From the NCBI RefSeq assembly GCF_000092045.1, contig NC_007761.1, forward strand, positions 2,421,001 to 2,485,000: 64,000 nucleotides of DNA. The letters are read 5' to 3'. The stretch is from Rhizobium etli CFN 42 (GTDB lineage Bacteria > Pseudomonadota > Alphaproteobacteria > Rhizobiales > Rhizobiaceae). The notes under the pieces are model-generated. The model was not told the origin of the DNA, searched no databases, and saw only the letters and a program-made list of their open reading frames with translations. The first letter of the stretch is position 1; each line of letters opens with the position of its first letter. Below are positions 48,254 to 57,045 of the stretch, one piece after another. A program made the position numbers and the translations under genes.

Positions 48254-49249
48254 ATGCGCAAGCGGGCGACTGCAAAGCAGGTGGCGGAAGCGGCCGGCGT
48301 TTCGAAATGGACTGTTATCCGAGCCTTCACACCCGGCGCGTCGATAACTGAGGAAAGCAAACGTAAGGTCTTGGAAACAGCGGCGGCACTCAACTATACG
48401 CCGAACCTTCTTGCCCGCAGTCTTGCCACCAACGCAACGCACCAGGTTGCCGTCTTCGTCGACGATTTTGCCAACCCGCAAAAGCTACCATTTCTGGAGA
48501 CGCTCACCGAACGGCTGCAGGCGGCCGGATTGGTCGTCATGCTCATCAATATCAACAATCATTTCGACCATGTTCATGCCCTGCTCCATGCCGACCAACG
48601 ACAGGTGGATGCCATCATCCTGTTCGGTACGGCGTTTCGCAATGAAACGTTGACGGATCATCAGCTCGGACGCGGCATGCCGCCCATGTTCGTTTTGGCG
48701 CGCGACAGCCAGATCGATGGGGTCCCGGCAGTGGTCTGCGATGCCGAACGGGCGCTCAAGGACATCGTGGATCACCTGCATGAACGCGGCTATCGGCGGC
48801 CGGGCTTCATGACCGGGGCAACCGTGCTTTCGACCGCGCTCAGACGCCGGCAGCACTTCGCCGAGTTCTGGGAGGAAAAGGGCGTGCGCGACATCGCGGT
48901 TCTGTCAGCGGAAAGATACAGCGCGCAGGCGGGAGCAGAGGCGGTTCGCCAGTATCTGAACAGTACGAACGCGACCGACCGCGTCGATGTCCTGATGTGC
49001 GAGAACGACATTCTTGCGATCGGGGCAATGGATGAAATGCGAGGGAAGTACGGCCTGAGAGTGCCGGAAGACATGGCGATCGTCGGCTTCGACAACTACG
49101 AACTCGGCGGATCCTCCGCCTATAGCCTCACCACATACGAGCAGCCGCGACACCAGATGGTCGAACTGATCGTCGGGATGATAACGGGACGCGTCGATGC
49201 GGAGACCGTTTCCCTGCCCGGCAAGCTCGTCATCCGGGGCTCCACATGA
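48254..49249 (+). CDS. LacI-family transcriptional repressor of the ABC operon
   Basis: 331 residues. N-terminal LacI helix-turn-helix (TAKQVAEAAGVSKWTVIRAF) and hinge (LNYTPNLLARSLAT), followed by a periplasmic-binding-protein-like effector domain (VDVLMCENDILAIGAMDEMR, MAIVGFDNYELGG). Divergent from the sugar operon and next to two identical operators, so it almost certainly controls that operon and itself. The effector is probably the imported sugar or a derivative. Confidence 0.92.
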   Translation: MRKRATAKQVAEAAGVSKWTVIRAFTPGASITEESKRKVLETAAALNYTPNLLARSLATNATHQVAVFVDDFANPQKLPFLETLTERLQAAGLVVMLININNHFDHVHALLHADQRQVDAIILFGTAFRNETLTDHQLGRGMPPMFVLARDSQIDGVPAVVCDAERALKDIVDHLHERGYRRPGFMTGATVLSTALRRRQHFAEFWEEKGVRDIAVLSAERYSAQAGAEAVRQYLNSTNATDRVDVLMCENDILAIGAMDEMRGKYGLRVPEDMAIVGFDNYELGGSSAYSLTTYEQPRHQMVELIVGMITGRVDAETVSLPGKLVIRGST

Positions 49250-49714
49250 TCCCCGATCTCAACGCCGATTGGCCCTCGATCACTCGAAGTTTCCACGAGA
49301 TGCCGCATTCACGCCTTCCAAAGTAACGGTGCTGCATGCCTTCAATCATATCGGCGGGACCTTCGCCCAATGATCGCATCCGGGTATCCGAGCTTGCCAG
49401 GAGAAACACCTTGGCCAAGAAGAAGGATCAGTCGTCGCGCCCGCATGAACGAAGCTGACGCGCAGGCACATTTTCAAGCTTGATTGGCTCCAATGACGCC
49501 GTCAGCTGATGCTGGACCTAAACGGGCGAAGGAACCATGCCGAACCTCTCCGTTCCCAGCAGGGCACGTCCGTCGCCCCGTTTGCGGGGTCCGCAGGATG
49601 GGTCGAGACCAGTGGCTCGACCCCGGCAAGGATCAGGGTAAGGTGCAGCCGCTGGGCCCGAGCCAGACAGCCATAGGGATGTCCCAAGCATCAGCAGCCC
49701 GTTCAAATCCCGGA
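49250..49714. other. gene-free stretch with GC-rich hairpins
   Basis: 465 bp. No convincing gene: a short minus-strand frame (49230-49418, TTG start, no ribosome site) overlaps the repressor gene's end and could be a remnant. Two perfect hairpins occur: CCCCG (49576-49580) / CGGGG (49585-49589), and GGTCGAG (49601-49607) / CTCGACC (49616-49622). The GC-rich part directly abuts the RNase H stop and may be a dispersed intergenic repeat or mobile-element scar. Confidence 0.5.
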
Positions 49715-50248
49715 TCACGTGCCCCTTGCCGACAGCCGCCCTCCATCAGCAAGCTCATCCGCGCGTTCGTTGCCGGCTATGCCGGAATGGCCCTTGCACC
49801 AGGCAATGGTTACCAGGGCATTCTGTGATAGTTGAAGATCGACCGCTTTCCAGAGTTCCGTATTAGCGATGGTCCGGCTTCGGGCGTTCCCATTCCCACC
49901 GCTTTTCTTCCAGCCGTTATTCTTCCAAATGTGCCGCCTGTCGTTGCAGCCTTTGACGGCATAGATCGAATCCGACCAGATGGTCGCGGCTTCGCCCGTT
50001 GCTTCGCTATTGATCCACATGACTGCCTGCAAGACGGCGGTCAATTCCATCGAATTATTGGCGGAATCACGCACACCGCCGAAGCTGGACGCGATTTCCG
50101 CCGCCTCGCGATAGACGACAAAGGCCCAGCCTCCGTGCCCGGAACAGGGGTCATAACAACCGTCCACGAAGACGTGGAGCCCGTGTTGAGCTTCCGGCAC
50201 CCCGGCTGTCATTGCGGGGGAGCATAGCTCGTTGGAAATGACTGCCAT
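49715..50248 (-). CDS. ribonuclease H-family protein
   Basis: 177 residues from the ATG at 50246-50248 (AAGGCG upstream). RNase HI fold with the complete catalytic set: D29 (VFVDGCYDP), E68 (SMELTA), D93 (WSDSIYAV) and D164 (ERADELAD), plus the flexible-loop histidine H154 (CKGHSGIAGN). It carries the handle-like basic stretch WKNNGWKKSGG. It has ~20 extra N-terminal residues. A housekeeping rnhA probably exists elsewhere, so this could be a second copy; neighbours give no clue to its role. Confidence 0.85.
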   Translation of the reverse strand: MAVISNELCSPAMTAGVPEAQHGLHVFVDGCYDPCSGHGGWAFVVYREAAEIASSFGGVRDSANNSMELTAVLQAVMWINSEATGEAATIWSDSIYAVKGCNDRRHIWKNNGWKKSGGNGNARSRTIANTELWKAVDLQLSQNALVTIAWCKGHSGIAGNERADELADGGRLSARGT

Positions 50249-50414
50249 TTTCGCCTTCGCTAAGCCCGTTGCCCCAAGCGGACATTGGAATTGTACCTTC
50301 CGCTGTGTCAACTACTGATGTCAGCGGCGCCGATGGTCTGGCAGCCGCTTCTGGCCTTGGCCCAAAGCAGGCATTGCTCTGGGCCAAAGGCTGAACGGCC
50401 TGGAGACGGCGACG

Positions 50415-50786
50415 TCAGCTGTTCGCAGATCGTTTGGGAGGCTCGGCCAGGTTGATCCGGTTGCCCTCACAGTCGAATATCTGAGCCACGCGCCCAAAGT
50501 CGCCTTCGATTTTGTTGGCGAGTTGCAAGCCCTGACGCGAAAGCCTTTCGAGCTCAACCTCGAGCTCGGGGACGACGATCGTTATGATCCCGTTGCCGGC
50601 ACGTTCGTCATCCTTCCAGACCTGCAGGCCGGCTCCGCTCATATTACGCCACTGAGCCATGCCCGGTATCGGTTTGCTATCTGCGGGACGTCCCATGAGC
50701 TTCTCATACCAGATGAGCGCCTCGTCAAAGTTGGAAACGGCGGCGGAGGCGAAGATGCTCTGGACAGTTATTGAAGTGGTGGTCAT
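50415..50786 (-). CDS. VOC/glyoxalase-like protein
   Basis: 123 residues from the ATG at 50784-50786 with AAGGAG. Vicinal-oxygen-chelate pattern: N-terminal VSNFDEALIWYEKLMGR and C-terminal VAQIFDCEGNRINLAEPP. The typical first metal ligand (His) is absent from the N-terminal strand (SIFASAAVSN), so metal-dependent catalysis is doubtful; many such proteins bind antibiotics or small metabolites. It lies downstream of the sigma factor in the same orientation, 77 bp away, and probably belongs to the same unit. Confidence 0.78.
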   Translation of the reverse strand: MTTTSITVQSIFASAAVSNFDEALIWYEKLMGRPADSKPIPGMAQWRNMSGAGLQVWKDDERAGNGIITIVVPELEVELERLSRQGLQLANKIEGDFGRVAQIFDCEGNRINLAEPPKRSANS

Positions 50787-50863
50787 ATCGTACTCCTTGG
50801 TTGGACAAATGGATGTCGTGGAGGAGTTCTCGATTTCGACAGGCCGCGCAAAAAATGCTCGCA

Positions 50864-52102
50864 TCAACACAAAATTTTTGAGCGCTGTCCTTCGAGGTGG
50901 CGTCGTTCTGCCTCCGACCAACACAATCCGATAGCGATCGTGAAAGCTTCCGCCGCCTCGACATGCCTGCCTAGATCGGCGCAAATCTGCGCGCGGGCCG
51001 TCCAATACGGCAGGTAGTCGGCCATTCGCGGATCGCGGGCAAGCGCATGTATGTCATCAAGAGCCGCGTCCACCTGCCCTATCCGCATGAGGGCCACGCA
51101 CCGATTGAGTGTCACGACAGGCGACGGGGCAATCCTGCCCAGTACGTCGTAGAGAGAAACGACGGCCTGCCAGTTTGAGATACCGCTCAAACGGCGCGCG
51201 ACATGAGCAGATTGGATGGCCGCCTCGATCTGGTAGCGGCCGGTCGGACCGTTTGCATTTGCTTCTCTGAGGAGTCCTTCGGCGAGGCGCAATTGCCTGC
51301 GATCCCAAAGTCCGACATCCTGGCTATCCAGCGGTACGAATGCGCCGTCGGGGCCTCTGCGAGACGATCGCCGCGCCTCCGTATAAAGCATCAACGCGAG
51401 AAGACCTTTCGGTTCCGGCTCTTGCGGAAGCAGGGATACGACCACGCTTGCGAGCCAGATTGCCTCTTGTCCAAGCGCTTCCGCCCCGTCGAGGTCCATC
51501 CACCCGCTGGTATAGGCGGCATAGATAGAGGCGAGTACAGGTGGCAAGCGGTGCGACAGTTCCTCCTTCTCCGGCACAAGGAACGGAATTTTCTCATCTC
51601 TGATCCTCGCCTTGGCTCTTACAAGCCTCTGCCCCATGGCCCCAGGAGAGACGAGAAACCGTGCGCCGATATCTGCAGCGGTCAAGCCCAGCACGGTCTG
51701 GAGGATCAGCGGCGTTCGCGCCGAGACATCGATGCCGGGATGTGCGCAGGCAAACATGAGCGCCAGTCGCCTGTCCGCAATCTCTTCTTCCATTTCCGCC
51801 GCGGTCGAGAGTTCCTCAGCAATGAGGGCAAGATGATCGGCGCTCTTCGCCTTCACTTTGTCCCTGCGCCAGTCATCGAGCTTGCGCCTGCGGGCGATGG
51901 TCAACAGCCAGGCATCAGGGTTGTCGGGCACGCCATCGACAGGCCATTTTTCGAGAGCCGTGAGGAAAGCCGTCGCGAGCGCATCCTCGGCGGACGCGAT
52001 ATCACCCAAGCGCCCGCCAAGATAAGCGACGAGTCGGCCGTAGCTCTCGCGCGCCACCCGCTCTGCTACACCTCGGGCAACGCTGGAACCAGAAACCGTC
52101 AT
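50864..52102 (-). CDS. ECF sigma factor with long C-terminal domain (ECF42/SigJ-like)
   Basis: 412 residues. The first ~170 hold sigma region 2 (YGRLVAYLGGRLGDIASAEDALATAFLTAL, first part of it) and region 4 (LTAADIGARFLVSPGAMGQRLVRAK). The remaining ~230 residues are a helical, TPR-like extension (EPKGLLALMLYTEARRSSR, GRYQIEAAIQSAHV) found in the ECF42 group. That group is known to be encoded with DGPF/YCII proteins and no anti-sigma factor, exactly as here: the DGPF gene overlaps this start by four bases. Its trigger is unknown; the C-terminal extension is thought to control activity. Confidence 0.9.
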   Translation of the reverse strand: MTVSGSSVARGVAERVARESYGRLVAYLGGRLGDIASAEDALATAFLTALEKWPVDGVPDNPDAWLLTIARRRKLDDWRRDKVKAKSADHLALIAEELSTAAEMEEEIADRRLALMFACAHPGIDVSARTPLILQTVLGLTAADIGARFLVSPGAMGQRLVRAKARIRDEKIPFLVPEKEELSHRLPPVLASIYAAYTSGWMDLDGAEALGQEAIWLASVVVSLLPQEPEPKGLLALMLYTEARRSSRRGPDGAFVPLDSQDVGLWDRRQLRLAEGLLREANANGPTGRYQIEAAIQSAHVARRLSGISNWQAVVSLYDVLGRIAPSPVVTLNRCVALMRIGQVDAALDDIHALARDPRMADYLPYWTARAQICADLGRHVEAAEAFTIAIGLCWSEAERRHLEGQRSKILC

Positions 52103-52461
52103 CCCGCATATTCCGACGCGTCCCTGATGCGACGAACCTCAACGGTTCCCCAGGTCGCGGCAGGGCAGCGTGCCGCCCATTTGTTGGCCTCGTCCATATC
52201 GGCGACGTCGATGATAAAGTACCCACCGAACTGTTCGCGAACATCGGCATAAGGGCCGTCCAGAACGCTGACCTCGTTTCCTTGAACACGAACGAGACTG
52301 GCCTCAGAGGAGTTGACGAGCGCATTGCTCGAGACGAACGCAGCCGCCTTCTCCAGCGCTTGTTGATAGGCATACATCTGCCCGATGAAGCGCGCCATGT
52401 CCTCGGGCGCTATGGAGCTCCCGGCAGTTTCGTCCGCATGCAGCATCAGCATGTAGCGCAT
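52099..52461 (-). CDS. DGPF/YCII-domain protein
   Basis: 120 residues from the ATG at 52459-52461 (GAGGA upstream). YCII-related fold: MLMLHADE at the N-terminus and the family signature VLDGPYADVREQFGGYFIID. Stop overlaps the sigma-factor start (ATGA), so the two are translationally coupled. DGPF proteins are the usual partners and regulon members of ECF42 sigma factors; biochemical function unknown. Confidence 0.9.
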   Translation of the reverse strand: MRYMLMLHADETAGSSIAPEDMARFIGQMYAYQQALEKAAAFVSSNALVNSSEASLVRVQGNEVSVLDGPYADVREQFGGYFIIDVADMDEANKWAARCPAATWGTVEVRRIRDASEYAG

Positions 52462-52740
52462 TGCTTCATCCTCAGTGAAAGCCAATTCCCCACAGGAACG
52501 AGCGCCGAGAATAACAATTCGTATGAAGAAGGGAACTGCTGTTGACGGCTGCAGTGTCCGCCTCCGGGTGCAAGGCTGTGCCGACTTACCTGACGGATTT
52601 ACCTGCATCTTCTGGATAAAATCTCGAAAATGCGCTAGGAATTGATCCAAGCTTATTAAGAGAAACACGTTAAGAGACAAGGTACGGCGGATGGACGCCA
52701 CCTTTGACCGATCGACACTTTCTCATTCCCGGACAACGCC

Positions 52741-53838
52741 GTGAAACGCCGACACCTGTCTCTTGCTCTTGTGCTTGCGCTGGCATCGCCGGCCGCCGCA
52801 CAGAGTAGCGCTATTTGCAACGACTTGCGCGGTCGCCTTGCCGACCTACCACGATCGATCGGCAACAATAACGGTCCGGAAGCGCGCCAATATGCCAGCG
52901 CAATCGCCGAGCAAAACCTCGAATTGCGCAAAGTCCGCAACGATCTGCGCAGCTATGGCTGCACCTCAGGCAGCATGGTCGTGATCGGCGGTGAGAATGC
53001 CGATTTTTGCGCCGAGCTTTCTGACGCCGAAGCCCGGATGATCGACAATATCCGCTATCTCCAGGACCGCCGCAACGAGCTGCGCAGCCAGGCCGGCGAT
53101 GACGACGCGCGCCGAGAATTGACGGCGGCACTCGAACGCAATGGCTGCAACAGCGAAAATTTCTATGCCCCGACAGAGCGCAGCGCCAGCGAGCCCGCCC
53201 CAAGCGTCGAGGAACAGGCGATGCGCACCGACACTTTCATTCCGCTCGGCGGCGGTGAAGAGGCCGATCCGCGTTACGGCCTGCCGAGGGCCGAAATGCT
53301 TTCGCCGGTCAGCACCATCTGCGTTCGCAGCTGCGACGGCGGTTTCTTCCCGATCAGCTCGAACACCACCTCGGTCGATTTCGGCCGCGATGCCCAGACC
53401 TGTGCCAAGATGTGCCCCGGCATCGAGACGGAGCTCTTCTATCGCGACGTGACCAGCACCGACGCCTCGAACATGATCTCGGCCGCAACGGGCGCGCCCT
53501 ATAGCGCCATGAAGAACGCCTTTGCCTACAAGAACCGCGCGCCTGGTGAGAAAAATTCCTGCGCCTGCAATCTCACCGCCTATTACGAGGAGATGCGCGG
53601 CAAGCAGGCCCTGAGCGAACCGCCGCAGCAGGGCTCGATCACGACGGTCCGCACCAATCCGCCGGCGAGAGATACCGCGGCAGCATCAGTCCCGCCGCAG
53701 CCATCCGTTCCCGAACGTCCCTACGACCCCACGCAGAACAAGGTCCGTCAGGTCGGCCCGCAATTCCTTGCCGGCGACCAGGGCTCGATCGACCTTGCCA
53801 ATCCGGCAACGCCGGGCCCGCAACCACAACAGCAGTAA
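52741..53838 (+). CDS. exported DUF2865 protein, GTG start
   Basis: 365 residues from a GTG at 52741. A short signal peptide (LSLALVLALASPAAAQ) precedes a DUF2865 region. Cysteines are numerous and regularly placed (AICNDL, YGCTS, DFCAEL, NGCNS, TICVRSCDGGFFP, QTCAKMCPG, SCACNL), suggesting several disulfides in the periplasm. The C-terminal third is Pro/Gln-rich. The GGFFPIS and CPGIETELFY motifs are the family's best conserved parts. Function unknown. Divergent from the sigma-factor unit. Confidence 0.8.
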   Translation: MKRRHLSLALVLALASPAAAQSSAICNDLRGRLADLPRSIGNNNGPEARQYASAIAEQNLELRKVRNDLRSYGCTSGSMVVIGGENADFCAELSDAEARMIDNIRYLQDRRNELRSQAGDDDARRELTAALERNGCNSENFYAPTERSASEPAPSVEEQAMRTDTFIPLGGGEEADPRYGLPRAEMLSPVSTICVRSCDGGFFPISSNTTSVDFGRDAQTCAKMCPGIETELFYRDVTSTDASNMISAATGAPYSAMKNAFAYKNRAPGEKNSCACNLTAYYEEMRGKQALSEPPQQGSITTVRTNPPARDTAAASVPPQPSVPERPYDPTQNKVRQVGPQFLAGDQGSIDLANPATPGPQPQQQ

Positions 53839-53841
53839 TTG

Positions 53842-54579
<738 letters not shown>

Positions 54580-54589
54580 CTATCTTGCC

Positions 54590-54752
54590 AGGCCGGTCTT
54601 CTGACTTGGCGTCATCCGTCTGCCGCAGCCTTCCCGGCAAAACCCAGTGGCATGATGAAGCGGCGGGCGTCGGCCTTACAGCGTTGGGCACGTTCCGGTC
54701 TTGCACCGGATTCCCGATTCTCCCGCGTGAAAGCGGGCACCTGACGAGGTAT
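54590..54752 (-). promoter_or_regulatory. cobalamin (B12) riboswitch
   Basis: On the minus strand the element starts near 54750 with AGGTGCCCGC, runs through GGGAATCCGGTGCAAGACCGGAAC and reaches the B12-box region GCCACTGGG (complement of 54643-54651) and GGGAAGGC, ending near GTCAGAAGACCGGCC. These are the canonical conserved blocks of the AdoCbl riboswitch. Binding of adenosylcobalamin should repress bluB. Confidence 0.93.
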
Positions 54753-54929
54753 CTATTTCAGGAAAGCGCTTCGCGGGCAAGCGGAGGCAGCCGAGTCCGA
54801 TGAGGCCGTTAGGCAAACAGCGATTTTTCCGCCTGACGTGCCGGTAAACAGGCGGCCGCTGGTCACGACCACGCTCGATGCATTGGAGACTGCTGCACGC
54901 CCAAGCCCTCTTTCAGGCCGCAGATTCTG
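54752..54929. other. spacer between the bluB riboswitch and the aro leader
   Basis: About 180 bp. It must contain the bluB promoter (minus strand). A short plus-strand frame (54880-54936, MHWRLLHAQAL...) has one Trp and one Phe but no ribosome site and is not claimed. Confidence 0.4.
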
Positions 54930-54958
54930 CGTGACAACGGAAGGCCGCCACGCTAAAC
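54930..54958 (+). promoter_or_regulatory. predicted promoter of the aromatic leader, start at the AUG
   Basis: CGTGAC (54930-54935), 17-bp spacer, CTAAAC (54953-54958), close to the alphaproteobacterial CTTGAC-N17-CTATAT. Seven bases downstream is A54966, the first base of the leader ATG, implying a leaderless message, as is known for the trpL leader of Sinorhizobium. Confidence 0.5.
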
Positions 54959-54965
54959 ACGCCGC

Positions 54966-55040
54966 ATGTCGATCACTTCTGTCTACGCCTCGCGATTTTA
55001 TTGGTACCGCTGCTCCCAGCGGATGCGGGCCCGTGCGTAA
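54966..55040 (+). CDS. aromatic leader peptide (24 aa, contains FYWY)
   Basis: Frame ATG...TAA encoding MSITSVYASRFYWYRCSQRM plus RARA. Codons 11-14 are Phe-Tyr-Trp-Tyr (54996-55007), another Tyr is codon 7: four different-codon aromatic residues in a row, one or more of each aromatic amino acid made by the pathway of the following DAHP synthase. There is no Shine-Dalgarno sequence; the predicted promoter places the transcript start at the A of the ATG. The aromatic codons end exactly at the first arm of a hairpin (55007-55012 / 55017-55022). A classical role as ribosome-stalling sensor is inferred. Confidence 0.75.
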   Translation: MSITSVYASRFYWYRCSQRMRARA

Positions 55041-55096
55041 CTGAATTCGACGCGACGACCACCCGAACAGCCGCTAGTCTACCTGGCGGCTTTTTT
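55007..55096 (+). promoter_or_regulatory. attenuator of the class I DAHP synthase
   Basis: Segments: 1 = CCGCTG (55007-55012), 2 = CAGCGG (55017-55022), pairing perfectly; 3 = AGCCGCTAG (55069-55077), 4 = CTGGCGGCT (55083-55091), a 9-bp stem with one G-U pair followed by six T's (55091-55096). AGCGG of segment 2 can instead pair with CCGCT (55071-55075) of segment 3, breaking the terminator. Stalling on FYWY would cover segment 1 and favour read-through. Confidence 0.72.
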
Positions 55097-55130
55097 GTTC
55101 CGCACGGTATGACCAAACAGGAGCCATGCC

Positions 55131-56195
55131 GTGCCCGATACCATCGATGATCTGCGTATCCTCGAGATCACCCCGCTGACCAAACCCGCCGATATCATCG
55201 CGGAAATCCCCCGCACCGTTGCCGTCAGCGAGACGGTGACCAGCAACCGTCATGCGATCCATCAGATCCTTGAGGGAGAAGACGACCGCCTGATCGTCGT
55301 CATCGGCCCCTGCTCCATCCACGATCCTGCTGCAGCACGCGAATATGCCGAGCGCTTGGCGGAACAGCGGCAGCGCCTCTCCAGCGATCTGGAAATCGTC
55401 ATGCGCGTCTATTTCGAAAAGCCCCGCACCACGGTCGGCTGGAAGGGTCTGATGAACGACCCGCATCTCGACGGCAGCTACCGCATCGAGGAAGGGCTTC
55501 GCATTGCCAGGCGCCTGCTGCTCGACATCAACGCAATGGGCCTGCCCGCTGGCGTCGAATTCCTCGAGACGATCACGCCGCAATACATCGCCGACCTTGT
55601 TAGCTGGGGCGCGATCGGCGCGCGTACGACCGAAAGCCAGATCCATCGCCAGCTCGCCTCCGGCCTCTCCTGCCCGATCGGCTTCAAGAACGGCACCGAC
55701 GGCGGCGTCCGTGTGGCGCTCGACGCCATCCTGGCCGCCTCGCAGCCGCATCACTTCCCCGCCGTCACCAAGGACGGGCAGGCCGCCATTGCCTCGACGA
55801 AGGGCAACGAGGACTGCCACATCATCCTGCGCGGCGGCAAACAGCCGAACTATGAAGCGGACGATGTCGAAGCTGTGGTCGGCGAGGCCGTCAAGCTAGG
55901 CGTGACCCCGCGCATCCTGATCGATGCCAGCCATGCCAACAGCCGCAAGGATCCGATGAACCAGCCGCGCGTCGTCAAATCCGTGGCCTCGCAGATCGCC
56001 GCCGGCAACCGCCACATCAAGGGTATGATGATCGAGAGCAACCTCGTCGCCGGCCGCCAGGATCTCGTCCCCGGCAAACCGCTGGTCTACGGCCAGTCGA
56101 TCACCGATGGCTGCATCGACTGGGACATGTCGGTAGCAGTATTGGAAGACCTGGCGAAAGCCGCTGGCGCGCGGCGCAAAGCGGCGGCGGCTTAA
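55131..56195 (+). CDS. aroG: class I 3-deoxy-D-arabino-heptulosonate 7-phosphate synthase
   Basis: First step of the shikimate pathway: phosphoenolpyruvate plus erythrose 4-phosphate. 354 residues from a GTG at 55131 with GGAG (55120-55123) seven bases upstream; an ATG five bases earlier is out of frame. Class I signatures: VVIGPCSIHDP, MRVYFEKPRTTVGWKG, ARTTESQ, GFKNGTDG and ILIDASHANSRKDP. Usually feedback-inhibited by one aromatic amino acid; which one is not clear. Expression is probably controlled by the attenuator 35-165 bp upstream. The last four bases overlap the convergent propeller gene. Confidence 0.95.
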   Translation: MPDTIDDLRILEITPLTKPADIIAEIPRTVAVSETVTSNRHAIHQILEGEDDRLIVVIGPCSIHDPAAAREYAERLAEQRQRLSSDLEIVMRVYFEKPRTTVGWKGLMNDPHLDGSYRIEEGLRIARRLLLDINAMGLPAGVEFLETITPQYIADLVSWGAIGARTTESQIHRQLASGLSCPIGFKNGTDGGVRVALDAILAASQPHHFPAVTKDGQAAIASTKGNEDCHIILRGGKQPNYEADDVEAVVGEAVKLGVTPRILIDASHANSRKDPMNQPRVVKSVASQIAAGNRHIKGMMIESNLVAGRQDLVPGKPLVYGQSITDGCIDWDMSVAVLEDLAKAAGARRKAAAA

Positions 56196-57019
56196 CCAGC
56201 CGGGAAATAACGCACATAGGCGAATTCTTCGCCGTCAGGAGACCAGCAGGGCACATTGATCGTGCCCTGCCCGCCGAAAAGCTCGAACAGCGTTTTCAGG
56301 TTGCCGCCATCCATGTCCATCAGCCGCAGCCGCACATCGAGATCGCGCGGGTGATCGAAAACCGAGGGGTCATAGGACAGGATCAGCACCTTGTCATTTC
56401 TCGGCGACGGATGGGCGAACCAGTTGCCCTGATTGTCCGACGTTACCTGCTCGAGGCCCGTGCCGTCGGGGTGGATACGCCAAATCTGCATCAGCCCGGT
56501 GCGGCTGGAATTGAAATAGATCCATTGCCCGTCGGCGGAATAGTCCGGCCCGTCATTGCGGCCTTCGCCATGCGTCAGCCGCGTTTCGGCGCCGCCGTCG
56601 ACGGAGATCGTATAGATATCGAAGAGGTCGTCGCGGATGCCGCAATAGGCGAGCTGGCGGCCATCAGGCGACCAGCCATGCCAGTAGGAGGGCTGGTTCC
56701 GGGTGACGAGCCGCGGCGTTCCGCCTTCGATCGGCAGTATATAGATCGCCGACTTGCCGAACTCGCTCTTGTCCGAGATGACGATCTCGGTGCCGTCGGG
56801 CGAAATGCCGTGATCATTGTTGCAATTGACGGCAAAGCCGGTATCGACCCTGACCACCTCGCCGCCATCGAGCGGCAGCCGGAAGAGCAGCCCGTCGCCG
56901 TTCAGCAGGAGATAGGAGCCGTCGGGAGAAAAATTCGGCGCTTCCACCAGCCTGTCCGTTTGCCAGACCTCGCGAGCCCTGCCCGTCCCGACATTGTAGA
57001 TCTCGACCGAGCTGCGCAT
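56192..57019 (-). CDS. TolB-like beta-propeller protein, no signal peptide
   Basis: 275 residues made of about six PD40/WD40-like repeats, recognisable by recurrent FSPDGSYL, ISPDGTEI, WSPDGRQLAY, YSADGQWIYF and WSPDGEEFAY motifs. Unlike TolB it has no signal peptide and lacks the N-terminal TolB domain, so it should be cytoplasmic. Starts at ATG 57017-57019. It is 27 bp downstream of nadE in the same direction, so co-transcription is likely. Function unknown. Confidence 0.85.
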   Translation of the reverse strand: MRSSVEIYNVGTGRAREVWQTDRLVEAPNFSPDGSYLLLNGDGLLFRLPLDGGEVVRVDTGFAVNCNNDHGISPDGTEIVISDKSEFGKSAIYILPIEGGTPRLVTRNQPSYWHGWSPDGRQLAYCGIRDDLFDIYTISVDGGAETRLTHGEGRNDGPDYSADGQWIYFNSSRTGLMQIWRIHPDGTGLEQVTSDNQGNWFAHPSPRNDKVLILSYDPSVFDHPRDLDVRLRLMDMDGGNLKTLFELFGGQGTINVPCWSPDGEEFAYVRYFPAG

Positions 57020-57045
57020 GTTGCCTCACTGATATGTCGATTGCG

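Noticed and set aside
49230..49418. 62-codon minus-strand frame after the LacI-type gene
   Set aside because: TTG start without a ribosome site, overlaps the repressor 3' end, no family recognised; could be a remnant but cannot be supported.
52712..52717. TGTCGA on the minus strand as an ECF42 -35 element for the DGPF gene
   Set aside because: It lies about 250 bp from the start codon and the following CGTC is only 14 bases away; one short match is not convincing.
54880..54936. Short plus-strand frame (MHWRLLHAQAL...) as a leader peptide
   Set aside because: Only scattered Trp/Phe, no ribosome site, and it lies upstream of the better promoter and leader at 54966.
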